Below, piece by piece: positions 46,501 through 59,308 of a DNA stretch of 64,000 nucleotides. Source of the stretch: Opisthocomus hoazin (Eukaryota > Chordata > Aves > Opisthocomiformes > Opisthocomidae); assembly GCF_030867145.1 (NCBI RefSeq), contig NC_134434.1:3162001-3226000 (forward strand), given 5' to 3'. The first letter of the stretch is position 1; the number at the start of each line of letters is the position of its first letter. The notes under the pieces are model-generated. The model did not search any database. It saw only the letters and a list, made by a program, of their open reading frames with translations, and was not told the DNA's origin. The translations under genes and the position numbers were made by a program.

Positions 46501-49289
46501 GGCTGGTTCAAGCCCGTGGCAGGTGGTGGGAATCCTGCATGGAAAGCTCTGACCCCACGCTCCTCGGGGAACCAGCGTGCATCATGCACGCACACGGCAG
46601 CTTCTCGCATCCATGTGCCAGAGGGTTGGTCTGACTGCGATTCACCATGCAAGCGTGCAGGGGATTGAGGTGGCAGAGGAAGGATGCTGCAGCCCAGCAC
46701 CCAGCACCCAGCTCCTTCCTCTACCACACACCGCAGTGCAACCCCAGTCAGACTCACAGGACACGCGAAAAGCACCTGGAGATGTCTGCCCCACCTCACC
46801 TTCGCCCTCTCCAGCTCTGCTCGCTCCATGGAGAGCTGCTGGGTCATGACTCGCCGCTGCTCCTCCAGTGAGTGCTGCAGTGATTCCACTTTAGACTGCT
46901 CTGCTGTCGCCCTCCATCGCTCCTGGGTCCAGACACAGAGGAGAGACAGATGGTAGTCACAGGCTCCAGGCCATGGACCTCCAGTGGGCAAGTCACACGC
47001 CCCATACCCAGGCAGGAGGGCTGACCCGGGCAGAGGACACACAGCGGTCTCACCTGCTCCAGCAGCCGAGTCTGCTCGCACAGCCTGGCCTCCATTTTGG
47101 CAATCACCTCCTGGAGTCGACTCCGCTCCTCCTCCATGTCCCTCTGCTGCTGCGACAGCCTGTCCTGGAGCACTGGGGAGAGGCAGCAGCAGGCCCATCA
47201 GCACCATGAGGGGGGAAATCCCCTCTGTCCACACCATATTCAGGAATAGCTGCATGTGTTTGTGCTCATCACCTTCTGCACATCCCCAGGGCGTCAATTT
47301 GTAAGAGAGAGACCCCGAGATGTCCAGTGACCAAGGCAGGCAGGGCTTTGCCAGCCTGGGCCCCCAGCCTCTGGCTGACTTGGAGCCCAGCTTTCTGTTT
47401 CCTGGGTGTCCCCAGCCCCGGCGGGGACCCCGCAGCCGTCTCGGTGCAGAGGAATGGCAGACATACCCTTGAGCTGCTTGTCCTGCTGCCGTGCGCCCAT
47501 GGCCAGCTCCTGGGAGGTAGTGTGGTGCCTGGCTTCTACCTTGTGCGAGAGGTCGTGCAGGTCGCTGGAGAACTTCTCCATCTGCTCGATGATGCCATTC
47601 AGAGACCTGTGAAGAGGAGCGAGGGGAGGACCACCCCTGTGGTTCATGTCACGGCGATGGAGAGGAGGATGTGTGGTGGGCTGAAGGCCAGGCAGCCCTG
47701 CCCCGAACCTCTCTGGGTCACGGCAGAGCAGTAGGAAGGTGTAGTTGCTGCTTAGGGGAGTGCTGACAGATATTAAACAGCTCAGCCTCCCTGGAGGCAG
47801 CGGGTGGGAGAGGCGATGGCCCCTGTTCCTCCTGTGGTCCGAGGCTGGTTCCCCATCAGACAGGGAACACCATGGCCAGGGACCAATGTGGAGATACGAT
47901 ACTGGCTGTTAGTACCTGGTGTGTGACGTGGCGCTGGTCACTGCATCAATCTCCTGGTCTTTCAGCCGCTTCAGCCGCTGGAGCTGCTCTTCGTGGTCTT
48001 TGCGCATCTCCTGGACAGACGCCCTGTGGGACACGGGGGAAGGAGGCCCCCAACCACTGTTACAAACTGGTGCTCCCCTCAACGGGCACTGTAGAAGAGG
48101 CTTGGTCGTGGGGCTGAGAACCATGTCCCAGGAGCTGAGCTAGCACGGTGGTCCGTCACAGGGCATCCCACTGACAGGCATCCACGTTTGGGATGGACCC
48201 CATTTGGGGGTTACAGGCTTCTCTAGCCACAACTGATTTCTTATTGACCCAAACTAGGTGGACATCAGTGACTCACTGACCTGAATAAAAGTGATCTGGG
48301 GGAGATAAAACACTGGGTTCAGCATCTTTCAAAACACAAAGCGTTCACTCTGAAATGATGTCTCCAGCCAGATGTCCCTGTGTCCACCTACAAACCGAAT
48401 CCCTATTCCAAAAGCCACTGAGCTGCCCACAACCCAGTGCTTCTGGAGTCCGACTCCTCCTTTCGCTGTGTCCTCATTCCCTGGTTCCTTTGCCAAAATA
48501 GGGGAACTCGCCCCACGTGTGCCGCTCTCACCTCTGCAGCTCTCGCAGCCGCTCCAGCTCCAGCGCGTTCTGCTGCTCCAGCACGGCCAGGTGCTGCTGG
48601 TGCTGTGCCCGCAGCTCTGCCCGCGCCTGCTCCGCGTCCTGGCTCTGCGACAGCAGCTGAGCTGCCAGCTGCTCCGTCTCCCGCCGCAGCCGCTCCTCCC
48701 GCTGCCCGTAGGTCTCCTCCACCACCCTCACCCGGCTCCTGCCCGGAGAGGTCACAGTAAGGAAGAAACATTGCTTTCATGGCAATACCCAACACTCTCC
48801 ACCCACAGTGCACACAGGGATTTAGGAGCAGATCGGTGTCGCTGTGTGCGTGGGGAAACAGAGGCACGGGGTGCTTTGCTCTGTGGAGTCTGAGCCATGA
48901 ACCCTCCTGCCACTGCCCGGCATGGTGCCCTGGCTGGGGTCACGCTGGCAAGGGGACTGACCCCTCCTCCTTGTCACCTGTGGGATGGCGTTGGGGAGAG
49001 TGGACCCTCACCTTGGCTCACCCGTAGGCTCCTCTCTGTCCCCACCAGGTCCACATCAACAAGGCTCTGTGCCTGCCCGGCCCAGGGATGGATTTAGGAA
49101 GCACCCCAGAATCCCACCCCAGGGGCGATGGACAGGGCTGTAGGCAAGGACGTGACACTGGAGGGGAGAACATGCGAGAGCCTGGTACCTGTGGGCGGTC
49201 TCAAGGAGAGCCAGGTCCTCCTGGTGCTGCTGCTGGAGACTCTCCAGCAGCCGTTTGTGCTGCGTCCGCTCCAGCTCCAGCGTCTGGAC
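43557..49289 (-). other. FBF1: FBF1 exon map, coiled-coil half
   Basis: Coding exons in transcript order: 49189-49289, 48532-48738, 47916-48023, 47467-47606, 47054-47172, 46800-46922, 46208-46393, 45295-45468, 44975-45112, 44736-44868, 44236-44360 and 43557-43640 (stop at 43557-43559). Each encodes heptad-rich sequence matching human FBF1. The intron after 44975 begins with GC rather than GT. For the exon ending at 44736 an alternative donor of the same phase lies about 130 bp further on; the nearer GTAAGG was chosen. Confidence 0.8.
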
Positions 49290-52200
49290 CTGCCAGGCAC
49301 CCGGAGAGAAGGTCCTTGTGCTGCCCCGAGGCCAGAGCTCCCACAGCAGCACTTGGTAGCAGCAGACATCTCTGGACAAGGAGGTTTCTCCTCTCTCCCC
49401 TGTCACCCTTATGCTATTTGGAGCAGACATGGCCCCTCCTCCTCCCCCTGCGTTACCCGTGGTCCTCCACCCAGCAGGTAATGGGGCTCACCTGGCTCTC
49501 CAGCTCTGCCACACGGGCCTGGGCACTGAGCAGTGCTGCCCGACAGCCTGTCGCATCCTCATAGAGTGGGGCTGCGGGAGCCCCCAGCCTCCTGTCATGC
49601 AGCAAAGCTAGGGCTGGGGACTCTGCCTACGGAGATGAACAGAGAAGATTGAGGCCCCTCAGGATCAGTGGCTTTGTGGTGCGGCCATCAGCCCCCAAAG
49701 GCAGGCACACGGCTCACCTGCAGCTGTGAGGCAGCCTGGAGATGTACTCCGGGTGTGGCAACCTGTGGAGACACAGGGACATTCTCAGGGAGGGAAAGCC
49801 CTGGTGAGAACATCTTCTAGCCTGGGAACAGCAGTCCATGCCCACCCTCTCGCGGTCCCTCCTCTGCCCTTCTCCAGCCCAACCCTGTAGCTGGCCTAGC
49901 TTCTTTCTCACCAGGTGATACTCAGCAGCCCCCACCCCAGACACAAGCACACTGAGCTCTTCCTACTCTGAGGACACACTCAAGGATAAGATGGTGAGTC
50001 CTCTGGGGGACAGCGTGTGTCCTGCCACAACGGCAGGGCGAGGAGGCCCAGCTACATGAGAAATGGAGGCTTCAAAGACTAAGCAAGAGCTGCCCCTCTG
50101 TCAGAGGCTCGGATTCCCCTTCAGTTGTCTAGAAACAATTTCAGAGCATCTTCACCACCGTACTGGGGAAAACCAGCTGAAGAAAAAGTCCTTTATCAAC
50201 TGGAGCCTCTGTTGTCTAATTAATATAATATATATATGCCTGGGGTACTGTGTAAACGCTGCTCAGGCAATGCAGGGTTGTAAACACGCACAATTTACAA
50301 AGCATCCGTACCACACCTGCTTTGGCCTGATAAACACAACTTGTGGCATCTCGGGACTCTCCATGAACATGGGCTCCCAGAGACGCAAAGCGGGGCCCAT
50401 CCTCCCTCCTGCCGAGGCAGCACGGACAGAGCTTATGCCAGCAAGTCGACACGGGAGGGCTGGTAATCACCACCCCGACCTCGCATCTCCTGGGGACGTG
50501 GGAGCAGCAGACCTACCTGAGCGAGCGGGGCAGGGCCCTGCGTCTCCTGCTCTCCTGGGAATGAGGCCGTGGGGACTGAAAATTGAACAAATCCATGATT
50601 CAGACACGGCACTGGGAACCATTCCCTCCCAGAAGGACAAGGGCCTGGGTCTCCTGGCCAGAGTGAGAAGGGTCCTGTTCTGTGCCCGTACCTGCACCCT
50701 GACCCCACCCCATGCACAATGGTGGGAGTCTGCTCTGCAAAGCAATCCTGGGGACAAAGCACGGCTCCTCCTCCATCCCCATCACCTAGGGAGGCAGCTG
50801 GGTCCCCCAAAATGCTTTCAATGGCCTCTGAGCCGGTGCACAGCCTCAGCCCAGGGCAGGATGGGGTCTTCTAGCACACAGCACGAGTGGGACGAGTGTG
50901 GGTGCAACAGGAAGGGAGAGAGCAGGGACAGCAAGACACCCACCCATTGCTCAGAGAGACCAAGTCCCTTGCAGCCCTCTGAAACCCCAAAGGCAGCACT
51001 GCGGAGCTCAGTGCGCCCCAGCACGCTGTCCCCACCGCGCCATGAGATGGGGATGGTGGGATCCTGCAGCTTGCTCCAACAATGGCCAGTCAAAGCCTGG
51101 GCAGCATTCACACAGCCAAGGGTGATGCTGTGGCTCCTGCCTTTTTCTAAGGACAGAGGGACCCTCCCTGCATACCACCACCCAAATCATACAACCACAA
51201 AAAACACACCCAGGGCGCTGGCATCTCTGGAGGAATCGCCCTTGGCAGCCTCCGATGGGTGAGCTGAGCCTTGTTTCGCGGTGCTGAGCCAGGGGACCGG
51301 CTGCCTGCGTGGGCACAGAGAGACGAGTGATACAACAGCAGCATCACAGCTCCAGGAAAGGCACACAGACTTACCCTGCTTGGCAATTCTTTAAAGTTTG
51401 GCTGTTCCACTGTGAGCAAACAGGCCAGAGCCTGATGACCCTTCAGGGCTGCCTTCCCTCCCAGTTACAGAGGTCCCAGAGCAAAGCGATCACTGCTGGC
51501 TACCAGCTCTCCCCACTCTCACCCACGCAGCTGCCTTCTGCAGGAAATCTCACCCACGGAGGATGACTGAAAGGCAAACGAGGCCTTACCTGGAGCCATC
51601 CGCGCTCGCTGCCTTGTCCTGCAGGGCAGCTGCCTGCTGCGGTGTCCCTGTGGAGGCGGCTGGCTGGCTGCAAGCAAAAAGCATCCTATGTGCAAGAGCC
51701 AAGAGGTGACAACAGACAAGATCCTTTCCCCCAACGCCAGTTACTGCCTCGCAGGTGAAAGCCTCTGTCCTGCTCAGCTGTGGCAGGATTCAGCCTTTTG
51801 GCTACAGAGGGAGCAAAGACACCCCAAAACCTCTGTCACTGGTGTTCCTCCTTGCTGCATCCACCCCCTCCCCCTGGTCAGCAGCAGCCCCAGCTATCAC
51901 ACCCCTGCCCACGACACATGGTTGTTTGTCTGCAGCTCGCTCCTGAGGCCCATTCGAATGGCACAAGTTTGAACCTGTGCCTGTGTAAACCTAAACTGGA
52001 GGAGATAGTTTGCCTGGGACTAAGAGGAGTGAAGGAGAACGAAGGCAGGACCTAGGAGCATGTGGGGAGCCCCCGGGGACGTGCTGATCCACAACAGCCA
52101 TGTGGGACCCTGGGCAGTGTGTGCCATCTTGGCCGCAACTGGAAGGAGAACGCAGAGGTGTGATGGGACTGTGGGCTGGATCAGTGAGAGAAAAAAACAT

Positions 52201-55200
52201 GTTATTACCCTAACCTGAGACAAGAGAGTGCTTAAAATTAATTCCTTAAACCTGAGCTGAGGGTTTCTGAGAGGTCCTGCTGGAGCAGCTACACGTGGAG
52301 CAGACAGGAGTGCTGTGGCCATCAGCCATGCCTTTACCTGACGGGAGAGCAGGGATCCAGCCCTTCACGTGGGGCCTCTGAGGGCTTGGCACTTCTCTCG
52401 TGGGCCTTTGCCTGTGCTTGGGCTTTCTTGCGAGACAAGGCAGCGCTCAGCCAGTTCTCCTCCTCCTCCACCGGGCCGGGTTGAGCTGCTGCCTCTTCTG
52501 CAGCCGGGAGCTGGCTGGCGGGGCCAGGCTGCCCCGCTGCAGCAGGGCTGGGGTAGATCACCGCAGGACCGGCCTTCACTGGAGACAGCGGCTCCAAATC
52601 CATAAAATCCTCATCTTTCAAACCCAGCCAGTCACCTCCAGCCCTGCTGCCCCGCACGAGGCTCTGGTTGGCTGGAGGAAGAGGTTTGGAGCGTGGGTCT
52701 GGTTTTGGTTCATTGCTGTTCTCGGCTGAAAACCTGCGGTAAGGAGAAGCAGTCACATACCTGCCTGCAAGAGGTCTCTGGGGACCCTGCCTGCGAGGAG
52801 ACCCTGCCTGCGAGGGGTCTGCAGGGACCCTGCCTAAAAGGGGACCCTGCCTGGAGCAACAGACGCACACAGAGCACCATACCTCACCGACTGCCTTCTC
52901 GACGGCCGGCCCTCGGGCGTGGAGGCCACTGTGGGCTGGTATGCTCCAAACACAAAATCCTCCTCATCCCGACTCTCTTCCTTCTCTGTTGAGACCAGCA
53001 GCCTTGAGTTAGAGGCCAGAGAAGCAGCCAGCTGCAGACACCAGCCCTCCTCCTCCCCTGCACTTCCCACTGGGATCATTGCCTCTGGGAAAACACAGCT
53101 GGAAACATCTTCCCTGGAAACCCACGACCAACGTGCCTCCTCAGTGTGGCTGGGAAAAGCATTTTTGTTGGGAATCAGCTCACATCCAAAGGCAACTGAG
53201 TTACAGCTACTGTGCAAATGCTCCCTGGCTGGGCAGAGGGCAGAGTACACCACTTTTGCATTAGCCACCTTACCCCCTGTGCTGACCGAGAGCCCACAAG
53301 CAACCCTACAGAAAGAGTATTTTCCCTGTCAGGGCATTAGACACCAACCTCACTCTCCCAAGCCAATGCTGTCACCTCTGCAGACCATCCCAGCGTCCCC
53401 CACTGTACTCACCTGGTTGTTTCTGGTGCTTCTTATCCAGTTTGAACTCTGTGCGCTCTCCCACTCCTGGCTGTTCCAGGGATTTCATTACAGAGCCTCG
53501 TCCCAGCAACTCGTCAAGCTTGGAGCGGGCTGGCCGGAGCTCCTCTCTGTTGGGGACATATTGGCAGATGGGTTTCTCCAAGAGGCAGGGCTGTTCCTCG
53601 TCACACAGCCTTGTCAGGGTGCTCTGGCTCTTCTCTGTGAAATGAGGCTGCTCTTGCCCCTTTCTGGGACCCACTGCAAAAGCTCCACCATCCTCCTCCC
53701 ACCATGGTGGCACCATCTCAATGCAAAAACCATCCCCTGCTTTACTCCCACTGCCTCTTCATTGCCCTTACTCTTCTGCCTTCTTTCCTGGCTTCTCATC
53801 TCCTTTCGGGTCATCACCAAATCCCAGTGCATCCATCAGGTCATCACCATCGTCTTCAAACCTGAGCTCCTCCCTCCTTCGGAGCGGGGCCACGGTGTGC
53901 AGGGGCGTCTGGGGTGGGGGTGGCTCTGTGGATGGGATCACACACAGTAGGAGGTTTGATCAGGGCTTTTTTTTTTTCTTTTTAAACAACAAGAGATTAC
54001 AGCAGCCCTGCCTGCACTTCTTTCCTCAGGACCATTTACAATGCCACTTTTAAACAGCTCTTTTCAGTGACCAAATCCCACAGCAAGTGACAAAGTGGCA
54101 ATGCACTACTGCCTGGTCTGTGGCCATGCATCCACTGACGGGACATTGCTGGGTGTCACCAACACCGGGGTTTCCAGCTCTGCCTAACACCAGGAGCTTT
54201 TTTAGCTTTGCAAGCTTCCAACCCAATAATTCCTGCCCTCCTTCCCCGAAAAGTCCCTGCTCCACCACTGCACCTTAGTCCTTGCCCTAGCCCACCAGCT
54301 GCCACTTGTGTCCAGAGTGGATTTATGGGGATGAAAGATGATTTCAGGGGACTATCAGCCCCATTAGCATCCCTGCTGCAGGAACAAGAGGGATGGGTGC
54401 CTGTAACACGGCCACAGTGCAGATGGATGCAACCCAGAGGTGCCCCAACTGGGCTTACGGCGTGGACCAGTGACGCTCTCGAGCCACCCCAACCCTGACC
54501 CAGAAAGCTTCTTCTCATGTGGCAACGTGCAGAACAGGCTGGATGAGATCAAAAGTGAGATCTGAGCCTCCATTCCCAGAAAGGAAAGGTCAGTTCTGCA
54601 ACCTGTGGCACACTGGAAATATCAAGCACTCAATGATCTGTGTCACAATTAACCAATTGTCGCATTACCAAGTTGCTTTATAAATGACCATACTGGTTAA
54701 TAAGAGATGGTATGAGGTAGCTTTCATTTTAATCAGCTTGGACCTCACACAAACGAATCCAGGCTGCCGATTCATTTAATACAAAGAGGATGCATCGAGC
54801 AGCCCTGCTTACCTTTCTCTTTGCTCCATTCTGCTTTTTTCTCAGAGCTGCTTTTAGTGCCTGCTGGAGCTGGCTTCTTGGGAGCATCCTGCTCCTCATC
54901 AGATAAAAGCCCTGCTAAAGGATCATCTAAATCTGGGAATTACCCCGTAGGGGCAGGAAAGGAGAATAATAATTAAAAACAAAACAAAACAAAACAACAA
55001 ATCCAACAGTATTTAGAGAACAGTTCCGTGCTAAGCCAAGCACTACTTCCCACTGTGTGCAGGTGGAGACAGGAGGCCACATCCACCCTAAGCCAGGAAC
55101 ACAGGTGCTGCAGGGACCTGGGACACCCCAGGACCTCCGTGAACTTCAAACACTCAATAGTTACATTTCTGTTTGTTTTTTTTCCAGATTTTCTTTCTCC

Positions 55201-58200
55201 TAGAAGAAAACTCAAAATCTGTGTGCTTTACTGCTTGAACACTGTTTAGGCACTGAAAAAGGGGAGAAGAAAGCCCACCTAAAGCCCATTAGTGATCTTA
55301 ATGGTTAAAGGACAGGCTTTGACAATGAGGCCTCAGCTGTGCCAGGAAAGAAGCCTCCATTTTGGAAGGTGGACAGAATCCTCCCCCCCCCCTCCCCCCA
55401 AGGGCTCTCAAGTGTTACAGTCAGTCATTAAAAAACAAAGCACACGTGAAAATGCAAATGCCCTCAGGAATCGTCTCCCAGCCCCGTCTAGGGGAGGGCC
55501 TCAAACACTGAGCTGTTTTTTTTTTCCTTTGGTCACCTCTAAGGGATTAGATTTGCACTGGCACCGTAGGGGTGAAGGACTCTGTATCTCATTAACCAGC
55601 CAAGCCTTTGGTTAACAGCAGAGGCAAGCACGGGCAAAGAGCAAGGACAGAGTCCTCAGCTGCCACCACGGATCTACGTGCTGAAGTGAAGCAAGATCCT
55701 ACCTTCAAAGTTAAATTTCTTGTACTGTCGGGGAGCACGGGGGGAAGAAAGTGCCTTCTTTTCCATCGCAGGTACAGACTCTCCTGGAAGGAGAGGCCAC
55801 AGCTTTCAGAGACAAGGTGCTGCAGAGGTGCCCCTCTCTCACCCTGGAGGAAGATCACTCTTCTAATGTCAGCACCCTACAAGCACATGTTGTGACACAA
55901 AGCCACCCTGCAGCCGCACTAGGTGGGAACCTCTCTGGAGAAGCCTCCTTGCAAGCAGAGGAGACAAGGGCCTGGGGAAAAGCAGGGCACTTTGGGGACT
56001 GGCATATCCTAAATGCAAGCCCTCTGGCTCTCCTTCCCCGCAGATCAGGCAGATCCCACTAGAAACATGTTGCCCTGCATCAGAGAACGGCCAAGCAGTG
56101 TTTGGTGGGAGGCGGCAGCGTGGCTGTTGTGGCTGCTGATGTTAGTGATATTATCACAGCACGACAAGAGGTCGGGCCAGGGATGTCCCAAGGGACAACA
56201 CAAGGTTAGAATAACACCCTGTGTCTGTGACAGCACCAAAAGGAACAGGATTTTAGGGAACAAATCCAATTCTCTTCCCTATCCTGGATGAAAATACCCC
56301 CTACTCGTTTGCAATAATATGAAAAGAAGAGCAGAATCTCCTTTTTACCCTTCTCAGGAGCTAGCAGCTTCCCTGCAGTTTTTACTGCTCCTCCCAAGGA
56401 GTCACATTTCCCAGGACCTTTCACAGTTGTCTTCCCTGGCCCAGAACTGGGTTTCGGTATTCCCAGGAGATCAGCCTCCATGTCATCCATGTCCTGGAAA
56501 GCAAGAGGATGAGGATGGGTGCAGGGTGAGCACTGCTAACGCCCCAGCACCGCTTCTCCCTTTGGAGGCTGGTGCTGGAGGCCATGGCTGCAGCGCGTGT
56601 GGGGCTCAGACGGAGGGTGTTTACACACTTGCCTTCAGGGTCTGCAGCAGAGCTTGCGGGTCTCCATCAGAGGCACTGGATCCCTGCATGCCAAGCAGAG
56701 CAGAGATCAGACAGATGAACAGACTTCGGAAACTCCTCACCCCTTCCTCCCACGCTCCAGGCCCTGGTTTTCCTGATTTTATGGGATAGAAGAATACATG
56801 CCCAACTCCTCCTGCTGTCCTCCTCCCTGGAAACCCCCTGGGCGTCAAACCCTTTACTGAGATCCTGCTGCCCCTGGGAAGAAGTGTCAAGAACACCCAA
56901 AGCCATTGCTTTGTGTTAAGGTCCTTCCTATGACACTATACTTGAAGCGCACCCAGGAAGGCTGGGCTGCAGTAGTACATCTCCCCTGGCCCTGCTCCAT
57001 CTCATCCAGGGCACGTGGAAGCCCTTCTCCCAGCATCCACCCACTCCCCTGTCCCGTCTTCCCCACCCCACAGCGATGCTGGAGAGGGTCTACCTCTTCA
57101 GCCAGACTTCACGGTTCACCCCTGACAGCCCCGAGCTGACTCGCATGGGATGACACCGGGGGCTCAGCTCAGCCCCAGCCCTCAGAACACCCAAGCTCCC
57201 CCCTGAAATGTGGGCTCACCTCTGCAGCTTCAGCGTCCTCCGCAGGGAGTTTGCTGAAGAAGTCATCCTCCAGAAAGGACCTGTGACACAGGCCCGGGGG
57301 TTAGCAGCACCACACATGAGCTTGGCAAGGGTGGAGTGAGACGCAGCAGTGGGAGGAGGAGGAGAGCACACAGGCACACCGTGGCAGCCATATCGTGCAA
57401 CAGAAAATAAGGCTAAAATAGCACTGGGATAAAAGACAGTAGTGCTAGGACTGCTGTATTTAAGCAGGCAACTGTTGTAAGGGAGATTTACAGGGCTAGG
57501 GGCACCCAGCTCTTGCTGGAAAGCTTCAGTCCCCAGTTCCCAAAGGCACTTCCCAGGCAATCACTACTGGGGCAGGGACTGAGGCGGAGAAGCCAAGGAC
57601 GGGGCAGATCAGAAGGACCTGGGGAGCACAGAGAGATCTCCGAGTGCGAGAGGCTGTATCTGCAAGGCACTCACTTCTTGCTGGCCTGCGAGCTGGTGCC
57701 CTGGGCTCTCCTACTGCTGCCCGTGGCCGGCAGGGAAGCTCTGGCAGATTTAACAGCGGTTTCATCTGGACACAAGACAGGGAGAGATTAGGATGATGGA
57801 CACGGCATATTCCTGGCCTAGGCACTCCAAAGGAGGATTTGCTGTCTCCTCATTGGTCAAAGAGGCTTTTAATCAGAGGTGAACTATACTTTGCTTCCCC
57901 AAGCCCATGTCCATCCTATTCAGTGGCCTCTGACTGAGGAAAGCCTGCTCTGCCCTCTGCTCCCTGCTTCATCCCCCCTCACAACTGGAGCCCCCTCAGA
58001 GATCCATGGCTGTTGCACCAGCACCTCCTGCTCCCAGGAGCAGAGTAAGAGTATAAGGATGCTGCCCTTCCAGCTGCAAAGAAGGTTCATTTTACCATCA
58101 TATCCCAGGAGGTCACCAAGCACATCATCGACAGAGTCTGAAAAGAGATAAAGTAAAGGTATTGAGGCAGGTGAGCTCCCCAGGCAGGTGCAGAAAAGCT

Positions 58201-59202
58201 CCCAATTTCAATATGGCTTGCTCTTTTGAAATGCCACAAGAATAATAGTTTGGTCTCAAGCACCAGCAGCGTAAGACCCTCCTTGCCGGTCTAGAGAGAG
58301 CTGCCAGGGACAGAACTTGATCCAGTATTTTGTGGGTAAAAGATTTGGCTTTGCTTAGCCAGAAACAGGATTTCCCTATCAAGTGAGCCAGGCACTTTCC
58401 ATTCAGTTAGTCCCTGGCCGCAAGCAGCACTTCATCTGTGAGCTCTCACCCCACAACGTCTCAGAGCCCCTGGGCAACCCCAAAAGCACTGCTTCAGTAT
58501 CAGGGGCTGCAGGAGGCCTCCAAACAAGCAGTTAAGGAGTAGCTGAGGGGAAGAACTGAAATAAATGCATACATTCTTGCTTAGATTTGGGAAAGCCCAC
58601 AAGAAAGCAATATAAAACCCCAGTAAGCAAATCCATTTGATGTGAGGGGCAGGAGAATATCTCTGGTTCGGGAATGACACCATGCACTCAAATGCACCTT
58701 TCAGGTAAGGATCATGAACACTTCAGTAGCCAGGACTGCCCCCTGATCCCAACAGCCCCTCTCCTCCGTCCCACGCATTCCAGCAAATCAAAGCACCTAT
58801 GGAAAGTGAAAGGAAAGCAGACGAGTGTGTGTACGTACCTCTTAAACTTCTCCTGGGTTTTGTAGCCTACAAAGAAAGACAGATTCCCTCATTAGAAAAC
58901 AAAGCAAGTCTGACCTGGACTTTCTCAAAATGGTAAAGCCAGAGGACAGTTTCTCCAGACAATCCCATAAGCAACCGCAAAGCCCTCCTCCTGCCCACGC
59001 TGTTTGGGAAACGGCACGTGAAACACAGGGGTACTGCAGACACATGTACAGCTTCTGAGACACCAGCGAGCGCAGCCCCTCCTGACCACCAGCTAGGCCG
59101 AACCCTCCAGCCCTCGGGATCACTGCTGCCTTCAAATGGAGGTGCCAGAGCTTCAAACTGGGATTTCACAGGCCTGACGTAGTACCGTGTCACACTCACC
59201 AT
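43557..59202 (-). CDS. FBF1: Fas-binding factor 1 (FBF1), about 30 coding exons, about 1189 codons
   Basis: FBF1 is a transition-fibre/distal-appendage protein needed for ciliary gating and also found at epithelial junctions. The N-terminal half is acidic and disordered, starting [18 protein letters not shown] and including [71 protein letters not shown] and [17 protein letters not shown]. The C-terminal half is a long coiled coil ([89 protein letters not shown]) ending [18 protein letters not shown], clearly homologous to human FBF1 (1133 aa). Two introns use GC donors. One 35-nt exon contains an in-frame TAA (see 51375-51409). The start codon forms the last three bases of its exon. Identity is very sure; the middle exons (50.5-51.7 kb) are less certain. 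Confidence 0.93.
45667..45680. repeat. (AC)7 microsatellite
   Basis: Seven AC dinucleotides in an FBF1 intron. It is a simple repeat. Confidence 0.85.
51375..51409 (-). other. FBF1: FBF1 35-nt exon candidate with in-frame TAA
   Basis: A clear acceptor (TTTGCTCACAG) and donor (CAGG followed by GTAAGT) bound 35 nt. Its length is the only one that joins the phase-2 exon at 51590-51667 to the phase-1 exon at 51210-51263. In that frame it reads SGTAKL, stop (51391-51393), RIAKQ. Either the reference carries a premature stop in FBF1, or the exon is not used in the full-length message and the local model is wrong. Confidence 0.4.
52760..52856. repeat. Short tandem repeat in FBF1 intron
   Basis: GGGACCCTGCCTGCGAG and close variants recur about five times at 15-27 bp spacing, just upstream of the exon at 52338-52733 in transcript sense. 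It is a small degenerate minisatellite. Confidence 0.75.
54974..54998. repeat. (AAAAC)n microsatellite
   Basis: About five AAAAC units in an FBF1 intron, close to the acceptor of the exon at 54813-54932. It appears as a T-rich tract on the transcribed sense strand and may strengthen the polypyrimidine tract. Confidence 0.8.
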
Positions 59203-59308
59203 CGCGGGATCCCAGCCTTCCCTTGCTCCAGCAAGTCCATTTACAGATTCTTCTGCTCTTCAGCTCCACGTTGCAGGGGGATCTAACACCGTTGGTCCAA
59301 CCTCCTGC
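59200..59308 (-). other. FBF1: FBF1 exon 2: 5' UTR ending exactly with the start codon
   Basis: A strong acceptor (CCCCCTCTCCCTGCAG) opens this exon and the donor GTGAGT follows directly after ATG (59202-59200). After splicing the start context is GCGATGG, a good Kozak match. An upstream ATG at 59240 opens a 21-codon frame that runs past the junction and ends at a TAA in the next exon, overlapping the main start. Confidence 0.65.

Larger units (their letters stand above)
49492..59202 (-). other. FBF1: FBF1 exon map, N-terminal half
   Basis: Coding exons in transcript order: 59200-59202 (start codon only), 58839-58866, 58096-58137, 57675-57765, 57220-57280, 56633-56683, 56349-56493, 55703-55783, 54813-54932, 53772-53925, 53413-53663, 52883-52985, 52338-52733, 51590-51667, 51375-51409, 51210-51263, 50517-50575, 49718-49762 and 49492-49626. 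Junction phases agree throughout. The exons between 50517 and 51667 are supported by splice signals and phase only, because this region is poorly conserved with mammals. The intron after 56633 begins with GC. The acceptor used for 53663 was chosen because it alone keeps the phase. Confidence 0.75.

Noticed and set aside
50063-51262. 399-codon plus-strand open frame opposite FBF1
   Set aside because: It overlaps FBF1 exons on the other strand and has no recognisable domain or splice support. It is most likely a shadow frame.
53625-53663. Alternative acceptors for the FBF1 exon at 53413-53663
   Set aside because: TTTCACAG nearer the KSQSTLTR block is a stronger site but does not fit the phase of the preceding exon; only the acceptor before 53663 does.
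52919-53950. 343-codon plus-strand open frame opposite FBF1
   Set aside because: It is antisense to well-supported FBF1 exons (GAYQPTV and LDELLGRG blocks) and is not similar to any known family.
57675-57765. Suspected stop codon in the FBF1 exon with [11 protein letters not shown]
   Set aside because: It came from miscounting a run of C. The exon is 91 nt and open in the right phase.
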